64,000 nucleotides of DNA from NCBI GenBank assembly GCA_949752745.1, contig OX457026.1:69682591-69746590 (forward strand). The letters are read 5' to 3'. How positions within the stretch are numbered: position 1 is the first letter of the stretch; every line of letters starts with the position of its first letter. Position numbers and translations under genes: made by a program. This DNA is from Protula sp. h YS-2021 (lineage: Eukaryota > Annelida > Polychaeta > Sabellida > Serpulidae). This document shows, in pieces, positions 34,501 through 45,800 of the stretch. Below the pieces are notes generated by a model. The model worked only from the letters and a program-made list of their open reading frames with translations. It searched no databases and had not been told where the DNA came from.

Positions 34501-37500
34501 CTTAAGGGTACTGACGTTATGAGCTGAGATTATCACAAATGCAGTTTTAAATTAATTGTTATTCATATTATCATAAATATTCAATAAAAACGCGGTCCCA
34601 TTCTCTTTCTGTTCCCATAATTATCCGCCAATCGGTTTTTTTTTTACCGTAACCGTGACAACTTTAAAATACTGCACCATACTCTTATGTGACTAGAATT
34701 AACTTTATAGTAGACAAATTGGTACTAACTCGCAAACCAGAATGAATTTCACTTTTCGACCTCAAATCAACTGAGTCTCAGGGTTTTGTCGTTGTTGAAT
34801 CAAACTTCATAGCACCATCGCCACAAAGCATGGCGGATTGTTTGCTATTGCAGACGGGAAAGCATGCTTTCCGACGTTTATATAAAGTGTTTTCGAAACC
34901 AAATTTTCTGCATCTGAAATACTGGTACATGTCGCAATCTACAAATGAAAACTATCAAATTCTAACGTCCGCTGTCTCAAATTTGTGGCCACTACTTGTA
35001 TTTTAACTGTTTCTGTTATCAGTGAAGCAAAGCAAAGCTGCAACTCTGAACTGACTCGCACATTTTTATCTTAGGCTTAAGTGTCACCTAACCAGTGATC
35101 ATTGAAACAGATCAAAAGGCTAGGAGACAACGGCCAACAGAAGTGCTGCGTGTTACCAATGGTAGCGACACTCAAAGTTGCTTGAATACTTGAAACAAAA
35201 TGATTAACCTTGATGTGTACGTTCCTAAAACACAATGGTTACATGCCAGAGAGCAGCACTCTGATCAAACACTCAGACCAAGGTTACCCTGAAAGTCCTG
35301 AAAATTGATGCTAATATTGCCAACAGTGGCGCACCGACCAACAGGTAAAAATCCCCAACCCACCCCTCACACACAGACCAGTGGCCAGAAGAATTTTTTT
35401 TTTTGATATTAGTATTGCTTCTTTTATTCACAAAAAAGTCATTTGTCATCTGTTTGTCGTCATTGGAAGAACCACAGCTTATGGCAAGAACATGATACCA
35501 TCATGCCAAATACAAACGGCCAGTAACAGCCGAGCTGTTTTTGGATTGGCAACGTTGTAAGACCCACCCCCTCCCCGGGAGTGTTGGCTGTATGCTTACC
35601 TTGCAGCCCTCGCACGTAATGACGCCATAATGCACTCCAGACGATTTGTCACTGCACACTTTGCATGGAATCACTTCGATGTGCGCTAAAAATATCCATA
35701 CAATATATTCACGTTAAAATGTTGAAACAAAAGGGCAGTTAACATGTTATCTAAATCTCCAAAAACTAACAAGGGCTTTCAGGCATGCGCCTATGTCTAT
35801 TTTTCGAAATCTCCAAATTGGTTGGCATGTTTCCGGATAAAACCTACTTTTCTTGACAGTGAAAAAAGTTCAAAAAAAATAAAAACCCGACAAAAATGTT
35901 AAAACGTGTCAAAAACTAAAAACAAGGAAACATGTGAAATTTTCCTGAAATCTAAATCTGATAACAGCTTGGTAATTAAAGTAGTACTTAGGCAAGTGGG
36001 GTCGTATTCAGTGTAAGGAAAGCAGTAAGCACTAAGTATTTGACCAATTAAAAAAGGTCTGGGACTTAAATGACAGCCACGACATGAGTGCGTGAATGAG
36101 ACACACACTGTTTCGTAATCAGCTTGTTGAGATGCCTAACTGTTAGGTTTGCATAAACCGTACCGAGGACCACAAAATTACAAAATAACACAGGCAAAAT
36201 GCGATGACACCTTGACATAAAACTAGATCGGCCAGTGCACACCAACACAACTGTACCTGAACAGCCACTGCAGTGGTGTTTTTGTAAACAAAACAAATGT
36301 TTCCCCCAATACCCACTTTCCCCTGTCCATCACGCTTTTCCACCGCTTGTCCCGCTTTAGTCCCCTCAAAGTTTTATTTTGACAACTTTGTACTACTATA
36401 TATATATATAGTAGAACCTCTTTACTCGAACTGCTCGGGATTTTGATATCAGTTCGAGTAAACCGGGTGTTCGAGTTAACCGGGAATCAGGATGCACTAT
36501 GATTTTTAAGTTTTTCGTGTGCGTTGTGTAACCATACGATGTATAAGTACTGGAAGTTGTTATCTTATACATGGATAACTAGATGCTGTCAGAGAGCAGC
36601 AATATCCCCCGTGAAACCCTAAATATTACCCCTATGCAATATCTAAGCTAATGGATTACCATTGACAGGAAACTGGACACCCTTCCTTGAAGTCCACTCC
36701 GTTTGCATATATGTCGATTTATGACGATTTTTAAAAGCCTGTCATTTTGTCAATTTTGCTTCGATCAAACTGAAACCTTGACGTTGCACATCTTTATACC
36801 CTATATGTTGCCTATATGAAATATGAAAGCTGAATTATGCTTCGTTGATATAGAAGTGGTGTCCACAAAGTCCTATACATGTGCACATATGTCTATTTTC
36901 GACGATTTTCAAAAGCCTGTCAATTTGTCAATTTTGCTTCGATCAAACTGAAACCTTGACGTTGCACATCTTTATACCCTATATTTTGTCTATATGAAAT
37001 ATGAAAGCTGAATTATGCTTCGTTGATATAGAAGTGGTGTCCACAAAGTCCTATACATGTGCACATATGTCTATTTTCGAGGATTTTCAAAAGCCTGTCA
37101 ATTTGTCAATTTTGCTTCGATCAAACTGAAACCTTGACGTTGCACATCTTTATACCCTATATTTTGTCTATATGAAATATGAAAGCTGAATTATGCTTCG
37201 TTGATATAGAAGTGGTGTCCACAAAGTCCTATACATGTGCACATATGTCTATTTTCGAGGATTTTCAAAAGCCTGTCAATTTGTCAATTTTGCTTCGATC
37301 AAACTGAAACCTTGACGTTGCACATCTTTATACCCTATATTTTGCCTATATGAAATATGAAAGCTGAATTATGCTTCGTTGATATAGAAGTGGTGTCCAC
37401 AAAGTCCTATACATGTGCACATATGTCTATTCTCGACGATTTTCAAAAGCCTGTCAATTTGTCAATTTTGCTTCGATCAAACTGAAACCTTGACGTTGCA

Positions 37501-40500
37501 CATCTTTATACCCTATATTTTGCCTGTATGAAATATGAAAGCTGAATTATGCTTCGTTGATATAGAAGTGGTGTCCACAAAGTCCTATACATGTGCACAT
37601 ATGTCTATTCTCGACGATTTTCAAAAGCCTGTCAATTTGTCAATTTTGCTTCGATCAAACTGAAACCTTGACGTTGCACATCTTTATACCCTATATTTTG
37701 CCTGTATGAAATATGAAAGCTGAATTATGCTTCGTTGATATAGAAGTGGTGTCCACAAAGTCCTATACATGTGCACATATGTCTATTCTCGACGATTTTC
37801 AAAAGCCTGTCAATTTGTCAATTTTGCTTCGATCAAACTGAAACCTTGACGTTGCACATCTTTATACCCTATATTTTGCCTGTATGAAATATGAAAGCTG
37901 AATTATGCTTCGTTGATATAGAAGTGGTGTCCACAAAGTCCTATACATGTGCACATATGTCTATTCTCGACGATTTTCAAAAGCCTGTCAATTTGTCAAT
38001 TTTGCTTCGATCAAACTGAAACCTTGACGTTGCACATCTTTATACCCTATATTTTGCCTGTATGAAATATGAAAGCTGAATTATGCTTCGTTGATATAGA
38101 AGTGGTGTCCACAAAGTCCTATACATGTGCACATATGTCTATTCTCGACGATTTTCAAAAGCCTGTCAATTTGTCAATTTTGCTTCGATCAAACTGAAAC
38201 CTTGACGTTGCACATCTTTATACCCTATATTTTGCCTGTATGAAATATGAAAGCTGAATTATACTTCGTTGATATAGAAGTGGTGTCCACAAAGTCCTTA
38301 GCTTGAAGAGGGGACGGACGGACGGACGGACAGACGGACGGACGGACGGACGGACAATCTCAAACCTATATCCCTCCGTTTCACGGGGGATAAAAATAGA
38401 ATATAAACTGAGTGATCAAGTAATGGTTACTACAACTTGCCATAATGAAACAAATGATACAACTTTAAAATATTATTTAATGCCAGAAACAGGATTTTAC
38501 ACCGGTTTATGTACCCTTTTTGCTTTCAAAATCTTCTGTACCCCGCAGAAATTGTTTTGAAGTTTACGAAAATTCATTTAAACCATAGACTACCTTTCAA
38601 CTGCCGGTTTCCTAAACATGCAATTGCAATTGATTTGGAGAAATGCATTGTTCTGCAGTTAAGTGATAACGCGTTTTATCATGTTTTTACGTCACGCACT
38701 ATCCAAAATGTGTCAAAAAATAGCAACCGGCAGACCTACTCAAGGCATAATCCAAACAAGTTTGAAGCTGGTCGGGCGTGTCGTTGACAGTTATCCTGTT
38801 AGCAAAGTCTTATTTCCACAGCACGCAATGGCGTCATATGACGTCATTATGTTGCCCTTTATATACCAAATACATTATGAACCGTCGGTACCACGCAAGG
38901 CATTATCCTACCAAGTTTGAAACTAATTCGATGTTTCTTTCTGTGGTTACAATAATGACGCTACTGCCGCGTTCAGACGTCCTATGACGTAACACTTTAT
39001 TTTAAAAAAATGTAAAATACTATCCCAACCACGGACCTTCTCAAGGCATAATCCCACCACGTTTACAGTTGATTCGACGTTTCGTTCGAGAGTTATTGTG
39101 TTAACAAAATCAAGTGTTTACAACAGATGCCCAAACACAGAAAGTACAAAAACAAAGTTTCGTCTTCACGGGGGAAACATAATGACCAACAAGAAAACAC
39201 AGATAAACAAAACTGTTGCTAAAGAGAACCGCCATTATTGGAGGACACATGTCACAGGGAAAGTAGTAGAAGGCTGATGCAAGCAATGGCACAGCGACGG
39301 GGTTGACGGTGGGGGGGGGGGGTCTCCATTTTTCACATATGATCAGCAAAAAGTATTTTTGCCGGGCGGTAAAATCCGCGTTTTTTTTCGACCTTGGAGA
39401 AAACCGGCCAACTTGCAGTTAACTACTTCCAATATTGCAAAATTTATGATACTCAAGTCCCGCGAATACCCTGCGCGTATTTCTCATTTGGTTACAACCA
39501 GATTAGACACTTTGATATTCTGTGTGTGAGCAATTTAATGTAATTCTGTAAATGCGTCAAAATGTCATCTTATCGTGTCTCCCGGTTTTTTGTCAGCCAA
39601 CCACCCACAACGCATTAACAACCACTTGCCAGGACTTCCATCCCAAGCCTGCCACAAATACTTCCACCTTAACTTTAAAGACTATTATTTTACAAAGACT
39701 ATTGAAATATACACCGTCAATGTTGCAACAGAGGAAGCAACCACTCACGGACACTGCACCTTTCCAAAAGAAATCTCACACGCGTGAAATAAACACAGCT
39801 ATACTGAAGATGGCCCATCAGAAAACGCACACAAACGGCTTCCTTCGAATTGTGCAATGCTATTGAACGGTCGCATAATTTTTTCCCTCTTCTTCGCTCA
39901 ACTCGTCTCTCCCTCTCTCCCTCCCTCTTTTTTTTTCACCTTTCACACACTGAACGCGAGTCTGTTCCATTGTTAGGGTCTGGTAGTACAACGATACAAT
40001 AAAACATGCACTTTGCTTCTTCGCCGCGAGTGATCAAACTGAATTCGTATATACTGTCGTGGAAATAATAGATTCGTTGTTCTGTTGACTTAGATTCAAA
40101 AGGCTATTCTACACATGCAGTTACTTGCTGGGGCCCCTTATTGCAGCACCCCATGTGTTAGCTACTTTGCAATAACTACAGCCGTTGAATGCGAGTTGTG
40201 CAAAGACCACTGTATGGGCAACGGAGTGTTTTACCTCATCGGAAATTCTCTCTCTCCGTTCAAAAGCACAGCGAACATTTTGTTATTGAATGGCTCTCTT
40301 GTATACCACTGTTTTGCATTACTGGGATTTCCATACTCGTTTTAGGAAAATGTTGTCAGAAAGAACGGACATAAAAGTGTTCGGTTATTTTCATACCAAA
40401 CGATGTACGCATAAATCAGAACAGCGCAGCGTCGAATTGTGGTCTTGATCGGGAAAACAAATTTTTAGGGCACTTTTCGAAAGACCGCGCTGTGCCCGAA

Positions 40501-41040
40501 CCATGTTTTTTTTTCTTTATGGTCATGTAGCAAAACGTGTGACCTAAAAAATCTCATAAATAACATCTCAAAAGCACTGCCCAACCTAATTTCAAATCGT
40601 TCTCAAGCTAATTTTTACATGATTTTTAGTTTTTGTTACCACACAAAATTAAAAATACATGTATCAATTTGAATATGTTATTCAATATTATTTGACATTA
40701 AAAATTATAACAGTGTAGATTTTGGGGCTATGCTAACCAGCCTCACCTTTCATGCTTGTCGGGTCGTTTCTGTCATTCTTCTTCGGCATAACACTGTTAA
40801 TGAATATGTCCTTACTCGGCACAATCGTAAGCGGTGGCATGTCCACTGTGTTCACATGCCGGTCAGCCACATCCAGCGAGTTCATGTGCCTCTCATGCAT
40901 ATCCAGCGAGTTCACATGCCTGTCGGGCATGTCGAGTGAGTTCATGTGCCTGTCGGGCAAGTTTAGTGGGCTGCTCTCGGTATTTTGCCATAGGACAGCC
41001 TGGTTCATCGTCGGGCTAAGCGAATTCGGCGATGGTGTCT
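26056..41040 (-). CDS. HR3: Nuclear receptor ROR/HR3 (NR1F), ten exons, lacking only the start exon
   Basis: Ligand-regulated or orphan nuclear transcription factor. Relatives bind single AGGTCA half sites with an A/T-rich 5' flank, and insect HR3 acts in the ecdysone response. Exons on the minus strand: 41040-40747, 35685-35600, 30982-30841, 30424-30286, 29984-29833, 29380-29259, 28954-28822, 28046-27939, 26694-26578, 26324-26056 (stop TAG). Every junction keeps frame, giving 519 residues from the A/B exon. The DNA-binding domain has [30 protein letters not shown] and the ROR-type extension [14 protein letters not shown]. The ligand domain ends with the AF-2 helix HKELFSDE. The start-codon exon was not found upstream of 41040. 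The first two exons are duplicated at 7037-6744 and 3475-3390. Confidence 0.95.
26578..26694 (-). CDS. HR3: HR3/ROR exon 9 (LBD middle)
   Basis: 117 bases between an AG acceptor and a GTAAGT donor. It encodes [20 protein letters not shown] and [18 protein letters not shown]. The HLT-TE-AL segment is the conserved helix 7-8 region of ROR/HR3. Both ends split a codon after base 1. Confidence 0.93.
26895..27110. mobile_element. 216-bp inverted-repeat element with 9-bp target duplication
   Basis: CCAATCAGT stands at both 26886-26894 and 27111-27119. The interior begins and ends with inverted GGGACAACT / AGTTGTCCC and contains several GGCCGAGTTG / CAACTCGGCCC modules. It lies in the intron between receptor exons 8 and 9. 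Confidence 0.75.
27222..27616. mobile_element. Pearl/Helentron-like element C
   Basis: Two tandem units of about 183 bases (AGCCACTGTCCTTGGGCG-, at about 27237 and 27418) are followed by ACGGACGAACGTATGGACGG and a hairpin AGCCCTGAGCCA...TGGCTGAGGGCT, then an A run. It lies in a receptor intron. Confidence 0.6.
27939..28046 (-). CDS. HR3: HR3/ROR exon 8 (LBD helices 5-6)
   Basis: 108 bases with acceptor TTTATAACAG and donor GTAAGT. It encodes [20 protein letters not shown], then [15 protein letters not shown], matching the ROR/HR3 region 'SFE-x3-RM-R-x-D...'. The exon is not obvious as an ORF, but it is required by the phases of exons 7 and 9 (1-base split at each side) and fits both exactly. 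It is more diverged than its neighbours. Confidence 0.9.
28425..28785. mobile_element. Pearl/Helentron-like element B relative
   Basis: Tandem CGGCCGGATAAA-CATCGTCTCACGGCT segments, a body repeating AGGTTTCAG-TCCTATGACA, and the end hairpin TATCCCTCCGTTTCACGGGA (about 28757-28776), the same end as the 178-bp element at 38392. It lies next to receptor exon 7. Confidence 0.6.
28822..28954 (-). CDS. HR3: HR3/ROR exon 7 (LBD signature region)
   Basis: 133 bases with acceptor TTTGTTTCAG and donor GTAACC. It encodes [20 protein letters not shown] and [20 protein letters not shown] plus LLKG. It contains the nuclear-receptor LBD signature (EFAK-xx-GF-xL-xxDQI-LLK), with the Lys of the coactivator charge clamp. 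It ends with one base of a split codon. Confidence 0.96.
29259..29380 (-). CDS. HR3: HR3/ROR exon 6 (start of LBD)
   Basis: 122 bases with acceptor TTTCAG and donor GTAACT. It encodes [20 protein letters not shown] and [20 protein letters not shown], corresponding to helix 1 and the following loop. It begins by completing a split codon and ends in phase 0. Confidence 0.93.
29590..29814. mobile_element. ~225-bp MITE abutting receptor exon 5
   Basis: The left end GGGCCGATTTCACAACTTAA and the complement of the right end (GGGGCCGACTTCACAACTTG) are terminal inverted repeats of about 36 bases, continuing as GTCTAGACCTGGT. The interior repeats AGACTGGGTTT and CTGGTTTCAGACC. The right end lies 18 bases from the exon 5 donor site. 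Confidence 0.8.
29833..29984 (-). CDS. HR3: HR3/ROR exon 5 (hinge)
   Basis: 152 bases with acceptor TTTGTTGCAG and donor GTGAGT. It encodes [20 protein letters not shown], then [11 protein letters not shown] and [12 protein letters not shown] proline-rich, disordered hinge, with VKEEP a possible sumoylation motif ([VI]KxE). Phases fit both neighbours. Confidence 0.92.
30286..30424 (-). CDS. HR3: HR3/ROR exon 4 (DBD C-terminal extension and hinge)
   Basis: 139 bases. It encodes [20 protein letters not shown], then [16 protein letters not shown] and SPTNNNQY. The [10 protein letters not shown] segment is diagnostic of ROR/HR3 and contacts the A/T-rich part of the response element. The donor is GTACGC, after the second base of a codon; it was chosen because it alone fits the phase of exon 5. 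Confidence 0.94.
30841..30982 (-). CDS. HR3: HR3/ROR exon 3 (second zinc finger)
   Basis: 142 bases with acceptor TTGATAACAG and donor GTGAGC. It encodes [20 protein letters not shown] and [20 protein letters not shown] plus ALGMSRD. All four zinc cysteines of finger 2 are present, with the D-box PRNKN and the CRLQKCL helix of NR1 receptors. Confidence 0.97.
31490..31710. repeat. Homopolymer cluster A/C/G
   Basis: An A run of about 28, then a C run, and within 200 bases a G run of more than 20 (31687-31708), in the intron between receptor exons 2 and 3. Short ORFs across it are meaningless. Confidence 0.8.
31770..32170. repeat. 50-55-bp minisatellite
   Basis: TTTTACTGTATGTCTCTT-ATCCGGGTCT-GAA-GTG recurs at about 31864, 31914, 31967, 32018, 32069 and 32124, a degenerate tandem array of about seven units in a receptor intron. 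Confidence 0.8.
32440..33242. mobile_element. Pearl/Helentron-like element A relative
   Basis: Five diverged units of about 130-147 bases, marked by AAGGCATAGTCC-AAGTTTGA at about 32527, 32672, 32816, 32954 and 33084 and by ACGTTTTGACGTCA segments. Then come an ACACAC-rich tract and the end hairpin GTTTCCCCTGTACGGGGAAAAC (33220-33241). It is related to 4640-5170, in the same order, and sits in a receptor intron. Confidence 0.7.
33250..33966. other. No gene seen; intron
   Basis: Single-copy DNA just left of duplication copy 2, with a (C)n(CA)n tract at 33593-33622. No coding signature. Confidence 0.6.
34640..34883. other. ~240-bp block present only in copy 2
   Basis: Copy 1 runs directly from CCGCCAATCGG to TTTTCGAAACC (about 2660-2685), whereas copy 2 has about 240 extra bases here. 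There are no clear terminal repeats, so it is either an insertion in copy 2 or a deletion in copy 1. Confidence 0.7.
35600..35685 (-). CDS. HR3: HR3/ROR exon 2 (first zinc finger)
   Basis: 86 bases, identical in sequence to 3390-3475. Acceptor AG before 35685, donor GTAAGC after 35600. It encodes [20 protein letters not shown] and VITCEGCK. It joins exon 3 (GFFRR) in phase 0 to complete the DNA-binding domain. Confidence 0.97.
36412..36496. repeat. pogo/Tigger-like terminal repeat fragment (copy 2)
   Basis: Duplicate of 4208-4290, with the same AGTAGAACCTCTTTACTCGA start after an (AT)n run. Confidence 0.45.
36577..38392. mobile_element. 1.8-kb pearl/Helentron-like element B with 178-bp core (copy 2 only)
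   Basis: Copy 1 reads CATGGATAAAAATAGAA straight through (about 4370), so this is a clean insertion. It opens with a left flank containing TATCCCCCGTGAAAC. Then come about nine tandem 178-bp units (GTCCACAAAGTCCTATACAT at 36861, 37039, 37217, 37395, 37573, 37751, 37929, 38107; a truncated one at 38285). After these are a (GGAC)n microsatellite at 38316-38355 and an end hairpin TATCCCTCCGTTTCACGGGG-GGATA. The first unit is the most diverged and the inner ones nearly identical, showing recent homogenisation. It has no coding content. Confidence 0.85.
38657..39182. mobile_element. Pearl/Helentron-like element A (copy 2)
   Basis: Duplicate of 4640-5170, with the same three units and end hairpin (TTTCGTCTTCACGGGGGAAAC). 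It sits shortly after the 178-bp element insertion. Confidence 0.6.
39185..40746. other. HR3: Receptor intron 1, no other gene seen
   Basis: Duplicate of 5175-6743. A G run near 39310 and a pyrimidine tract near 39900. No coding exon is supported. Confidence 0.6.
40747..41040 (-). CDS. HR3: HR3/ROR A/B-domain exon
   Basis: 294 bases, acceptor TTTGCAG, donor GTGAGG. Variable N-terminal region with four tandem decapeptides of the [10 protein letters not shown] type, followed by [17 protein letters not shown]. It begins by completing a codon split after base 1, so at least one upstream exon with the start codon exists or an alternative promoter starts within it. It differs from the duplicate at 6744-7037 by one amino acid (His for Gln in the third repeat region). 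Confidence 0.85.
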
Positions 41041-41517
41041 CTGCAAACAAAATACCGCAATATATGTAAACAGGAAATATTTCGGGTCTCGAGCCGAGAT
41101 CAGGGGGCACTGGGCCCTCGTTAACTTCTTGACCGAGTGATCTATTGTGTAATAGCTGTTAGTGCAGCAAAAAGCTCACGAAAGCACTAACACACAGCAC
41201 CGATCTATAGAAGTGTTGTTCTTGTTCCACGCGCAACGTCTCAAGAATTCAGGACTGATCAAGAATCTTCTAGAAAAAAGCCGAAATACAATGTTTAGAT
41301 AACACAAGAGTAGACAAAATGGGGAAGCCGGAGGCAGCTAGATTCAGTGACTGGAAAATAAATCACACAACAATTTTACGTTTTACAACGGCAATGATAT
41401 ACAACTTTTGTGTTATGCTTTCTTTAAAAGGAAAAAGCCACAAATCTGCCGCAATAATTGGCCTTTGTTTACATACACGGATCACGGTTTAGCACGTGAA
41501 AACAGGGACAATAAATT

Positions 41518-42863
41518 AGGGCTACAACGAGTATGCGAGCCGATTCTTACTATTACTCGAGTAACTTTTAGTACTCGGTGTACTCCCCAGTAATTATTGA
41601 TTAATTCAGTTGAATAAACACTGTGTATTTGTTGTGTCAATATTACTTTCGGAACCAGTTTACACCCATGTATTCGCCATGCATGTGTCATCAATGCCCC
41701 CGTGGGTCGGGGATGTAGAATGAGCTCACTGCCATCTGATTCGTTCCACTACTCTTGCTTTTCTTTATTCCTCAGTTTCTTTTTTAGAGCTTAAATGATC
41801 CTTTATTTCTTTCTGCATATACATATCACTACCAAATACTTTCCACTTGCCAATTTCTTTCATACAGTGGTATGTAACAAAGTCTATCTGTTCTAGAAAT
41901 ATTTTTCAGACCTGGCAAGTGAGCTACTGATTCTGTTGCTAAAATATTTGCGCGACCGTTCCACTAATGTGAATTGCTGGAAATAAAAGCCGCTCCATAG
42001 AAATAACCATGATGACTACTGTAGTTGCCAAGTTTAAATACCAACTCTTCGCCTTCATACAGCGAAATCCTCATTCCTTCCTCCCCCCTCCCCGCTAAGA
42101 ACAGCGGAAGTCACTTTATTTGAAACAGCTCCGAAGAACTTGTCTGCTAACTTCCCACTTCTGCATGTTGGCTGGTCCAAGTCGTACCTCGCTTACCACC
42201 CGTATTCACAGTGCGAAATGCAAAGGGCCATGGATTAGTTTAAAAGATATTGACCTGTATAATGATTTCTCATATATATGTTTACGTCAGCTTTACAGGA
42301 AGCACAGCACAAGCAAACGAATTTTATCGGAGCTGTTTTCATTGCACCGACTTCCGCTGTTACTAGCGGATGGCGGGGTTTCGGTGTATTGGCGAAGGTT
42401 GAATGTTTGAAAAAATAACGCGCAAGTTTTGGTCCTATAATATTATACATATTATTTAAAAGTTTTATTCAAATCTGACTTTTCAGCAAAAAGATACAAA
42501 AAACTAAACTGAGTCAAAACTTGGCAACCATAGTAACTGGGGATAACAAATTTCACAGTCCTCCCTAAGCTCTGAGTATTTTGGTGGTTCAAAAAAACTA
42601 AATCAATAAATTATTCGGTTTTTTTAAGAAACGACATGAAAATTCATGTTCCGTGTTAAATATTCACGCATACCTTGTAAAATGGTTAAAATAGTAATAT
42701 TTATTTTATTTCTGGACTTGCAGCAATTCTACCTCATATACACAGTACCCTCCGACAACTGGTAACTGTAAGCGATCGTCATTAATCGCCATCAAGTACT
42801 CGCCTAGAAAAGTAATGCTTGCCGAGTACTCGAGTAATAAATTAATACTCTTTGCAGCAGTAC
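41518..42863. mobile_element. hAT-like non-autonomous element (copy 2)
   Basis: Duplicate of 7515-8861, with the same ends and the same flanking AATAAATT/TATAAATT. It was present before the duplication or haplotype split. Confidence 0.5.
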
Positions 42864-45800
42864 TATAAATTTTGTAATTATTAACCAAAAACTTTTAAAC
42901 TGATATTTCAGAAAGCATGATAGAAATTAAAAGTTAAATATTGTATTTCTACAGATTAAATTTATACCTAATTCTACATCTATCACCTATTTGAGTAAGT
43001 AATTTACAGATAATTCAAAGCCCTTTTATTTATATTTTTGGTCATTTGACTTAGGCCACATGACATTTAATGCGGGGAACGTAAACAAAATCTGTCATTT
43101 GAGTGCTGAAGCTAACTTAAACGAAGAAATAAAAGATATGCAGCCCATTTAAAATTCAGCCGGTTTTTCACAAATGGTATATTGTGCATGCACTTTCAGT
43201 AAATGGATGAATAATAGCCCAGTTCACGACTTCGAGTGCGCCTGTTCACTAAGAGACAACTAGCAGGATTCCAGTGGAAAAAAACATAAAAAACTTGATT
43301 TTCTCTGCCGCATCTATAAGGAGTCCAAACTTCATTGGAATGTGGGAAAATTTATTGATGACATTATTACAATGGGATTCTAACACAAAAAGGGCTATAC
43401 ATCTATATTTCAAAGTGATTTTGATGTTTTTCCCAATTGACTTCTATGCCTCTAAATTTCTCTGTTCCGGTATGCAAGATTTGTGCTTTAAAACATATGA
43501 AGTTGATCCCTATTAGCCGAACACTGGAAGGCTTCCTAGCTCTAACATACTCAGAGACATACTTAGCAATTTAAATACGAGTTGACTTAGGCTAACTCAT
43601 TGTGTGCATTTCTTTCAATTTGTTTTAAGTTTTGCAATAGTTACTGCAAAACAGAAAATAACAAGTATTTGTGAAACACAAGCAGGCCCCAACCGCCCCC
43701 CAAATTCATAGGGGTATAAAGCGGTGACGGACAGATGAGACGGACACCCAAACCTATAGGCCCCAAACCGAAGGGTTGGGGCCTAAAAAAAAGTTTGCTA
43801 ATGGTGTAGGACAGCAACCAATATTTCAAAGCTCATCTACCGGGCCTACATATATATCTTTTTTTAAATACAAATTGCTAAAATTTGTAGACATTGTTAA
43901 ACTAAATCACGTGCTATGTTACGTATAAAGCAAAGCAAGTTGTTTTACCTGAAAGGGTTGGTATCTTTTTCCAAATAAATACTAGTAGTACCACACAAGG
44001 TGGTGGCTTTTGTGTTAGGTATAGAAGAACAACTCTTAAAAGTTTCTGTAATTCAAAGATTGGCGTTATACTACGGAAAAACTTAGAAACAGTCATAAAA
44101 AGTAAGAAAATCGACGAGCAATTTAAAGGTTCCTATAAAACTAGTTTAATTTGCATGCACAACTAACGTTGTGTTTGTTCAGTATTCCCGTAGGTTTGTA
44201 TGTTTTTTTTACTGTAGTTCTGCTATAATGACTTTACATTTGCACACAACATATCGAACATAGCATTATTTCCTTTAAATTGTAATAATTTCATACGCAT
44301 TTGATAAGTACTTCAATATTGGGTTTCATACTCAGAACATGGCATTATCGAAATAATAATATAATCAGTTCGCAAACATTATAGATGTATTGATACATAA
44401 AAGCTCTATCTGGGTGGATCGGCACTCATGTTTCTAACTTTCTCTGTCTACCTTTTCCCAGGCAATACCTCGTAATTACCTCGTAAATTTAAACGGCTTG
44501 CATTAACTTCTAGTCAAAGCAAAGTGTTCAAAACGTGGAACTTTATAATCCGATGCGTACTTTCGGATCGAAAGTACGATGGTGGTGTCGTTTCTATTCA
44601 ATTTTGTGGGATAAATTATAAAGAAATGATAAAAGAAAAACATCAAAATTCTAATTTTCTTTCCACCTGCACTTTCGAATTTAACATGACATCACTTATC
44701 TTTCCAAAACTATTTGACATATTATTCAGCCCCTTTAATAACCAACATTTGAATATGTTTCTGGCAAAATGGAATTTTGCTCATTTTTGCCAGGTTTTAT
44801 ATCATTTCTTTATATCCTTATCTGAACTGAATTCAGTCGAAATGCAAAAACGGTTCTGCAAAAGTCTAAGTACGAATCCGCTTATTGGGAAATATGCATG
44901 TATTCTGTGGAAAGAAAAACGGATCTGATTGATTGAATGTTCTTATTTGCGGTTTTGAAATTTCTGAACGTCAATGATACGGTGATAAAGAATGGCCAGT
45001 AAATGTGATATGGATACCATTTACACTGGCTCATAACACCACTGGAATTAAAAACGTCCGCCCGTTTTTCCCCCATTTTCCAGAGGAGTTGCCTGGAGCC
45101 ACAAACGAGCTGGTCCTTCTAACATTTACATACGCATTGATACGTTGCTTCGCATATGAAATTGAAAGCGATTACCTGGCGAATTTGCTGCCATATTCTT
45201 TGGATTCTGACATCAAATTATAAGGGAAAATACATCCAACTAACTTTTAAACTTTCAGCTTTCCCAAACGAAAACTTCTCTTTGCCTCATTATCATATTT
45301 GATTGAACTGAGCATGCGCAGATAAACAAAAATACCGTAATGCCGGAACCACAAACATATCGAGAAAATGTTTACACAGAAATTTATTGGGTCTGCGTTC
45401 AACCGGATAAGAAGACGAGAACCAATTCACTGGAGTTACCAGTGATCAGCGAAAGATGCTTATAGTTACTTGCTCATAGTAATAATAAAAAATAGCAGCT
45501 GAAATTTAGCAACAGGATGCTGATTTTCAGTTTTCATAAAGATATATAATTTTTTCCCGCGATTGGGAAATCCTAAGATGTTCTGCTAGTGACGACACTG
45601 AACAATTTATTTCAAAAAACCATTTTTATTCATTTACCATTTCATACATTAAAACTAATGTAAATTTAAAGGCCTGGAGACTCCCAAAACATCTATACCC
45701 ATTAAAGAATTCAAATTCCTAAAGGAAATAAGGGATTTTTTAAAAGTAATTTTTTTTTTTATTATTTACTTCAGACTCTGGGTCCATATCAGTTAAAAAT

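Noticed and set aside
36690..38300. Regular 178-bp spacing as a possible CRISPR-like array
   Set aside because: Whole units are repeated without unique spacers, in animal-like DNA next to a microsatellite and hairpin end; it is a tandem core of a mobile element.
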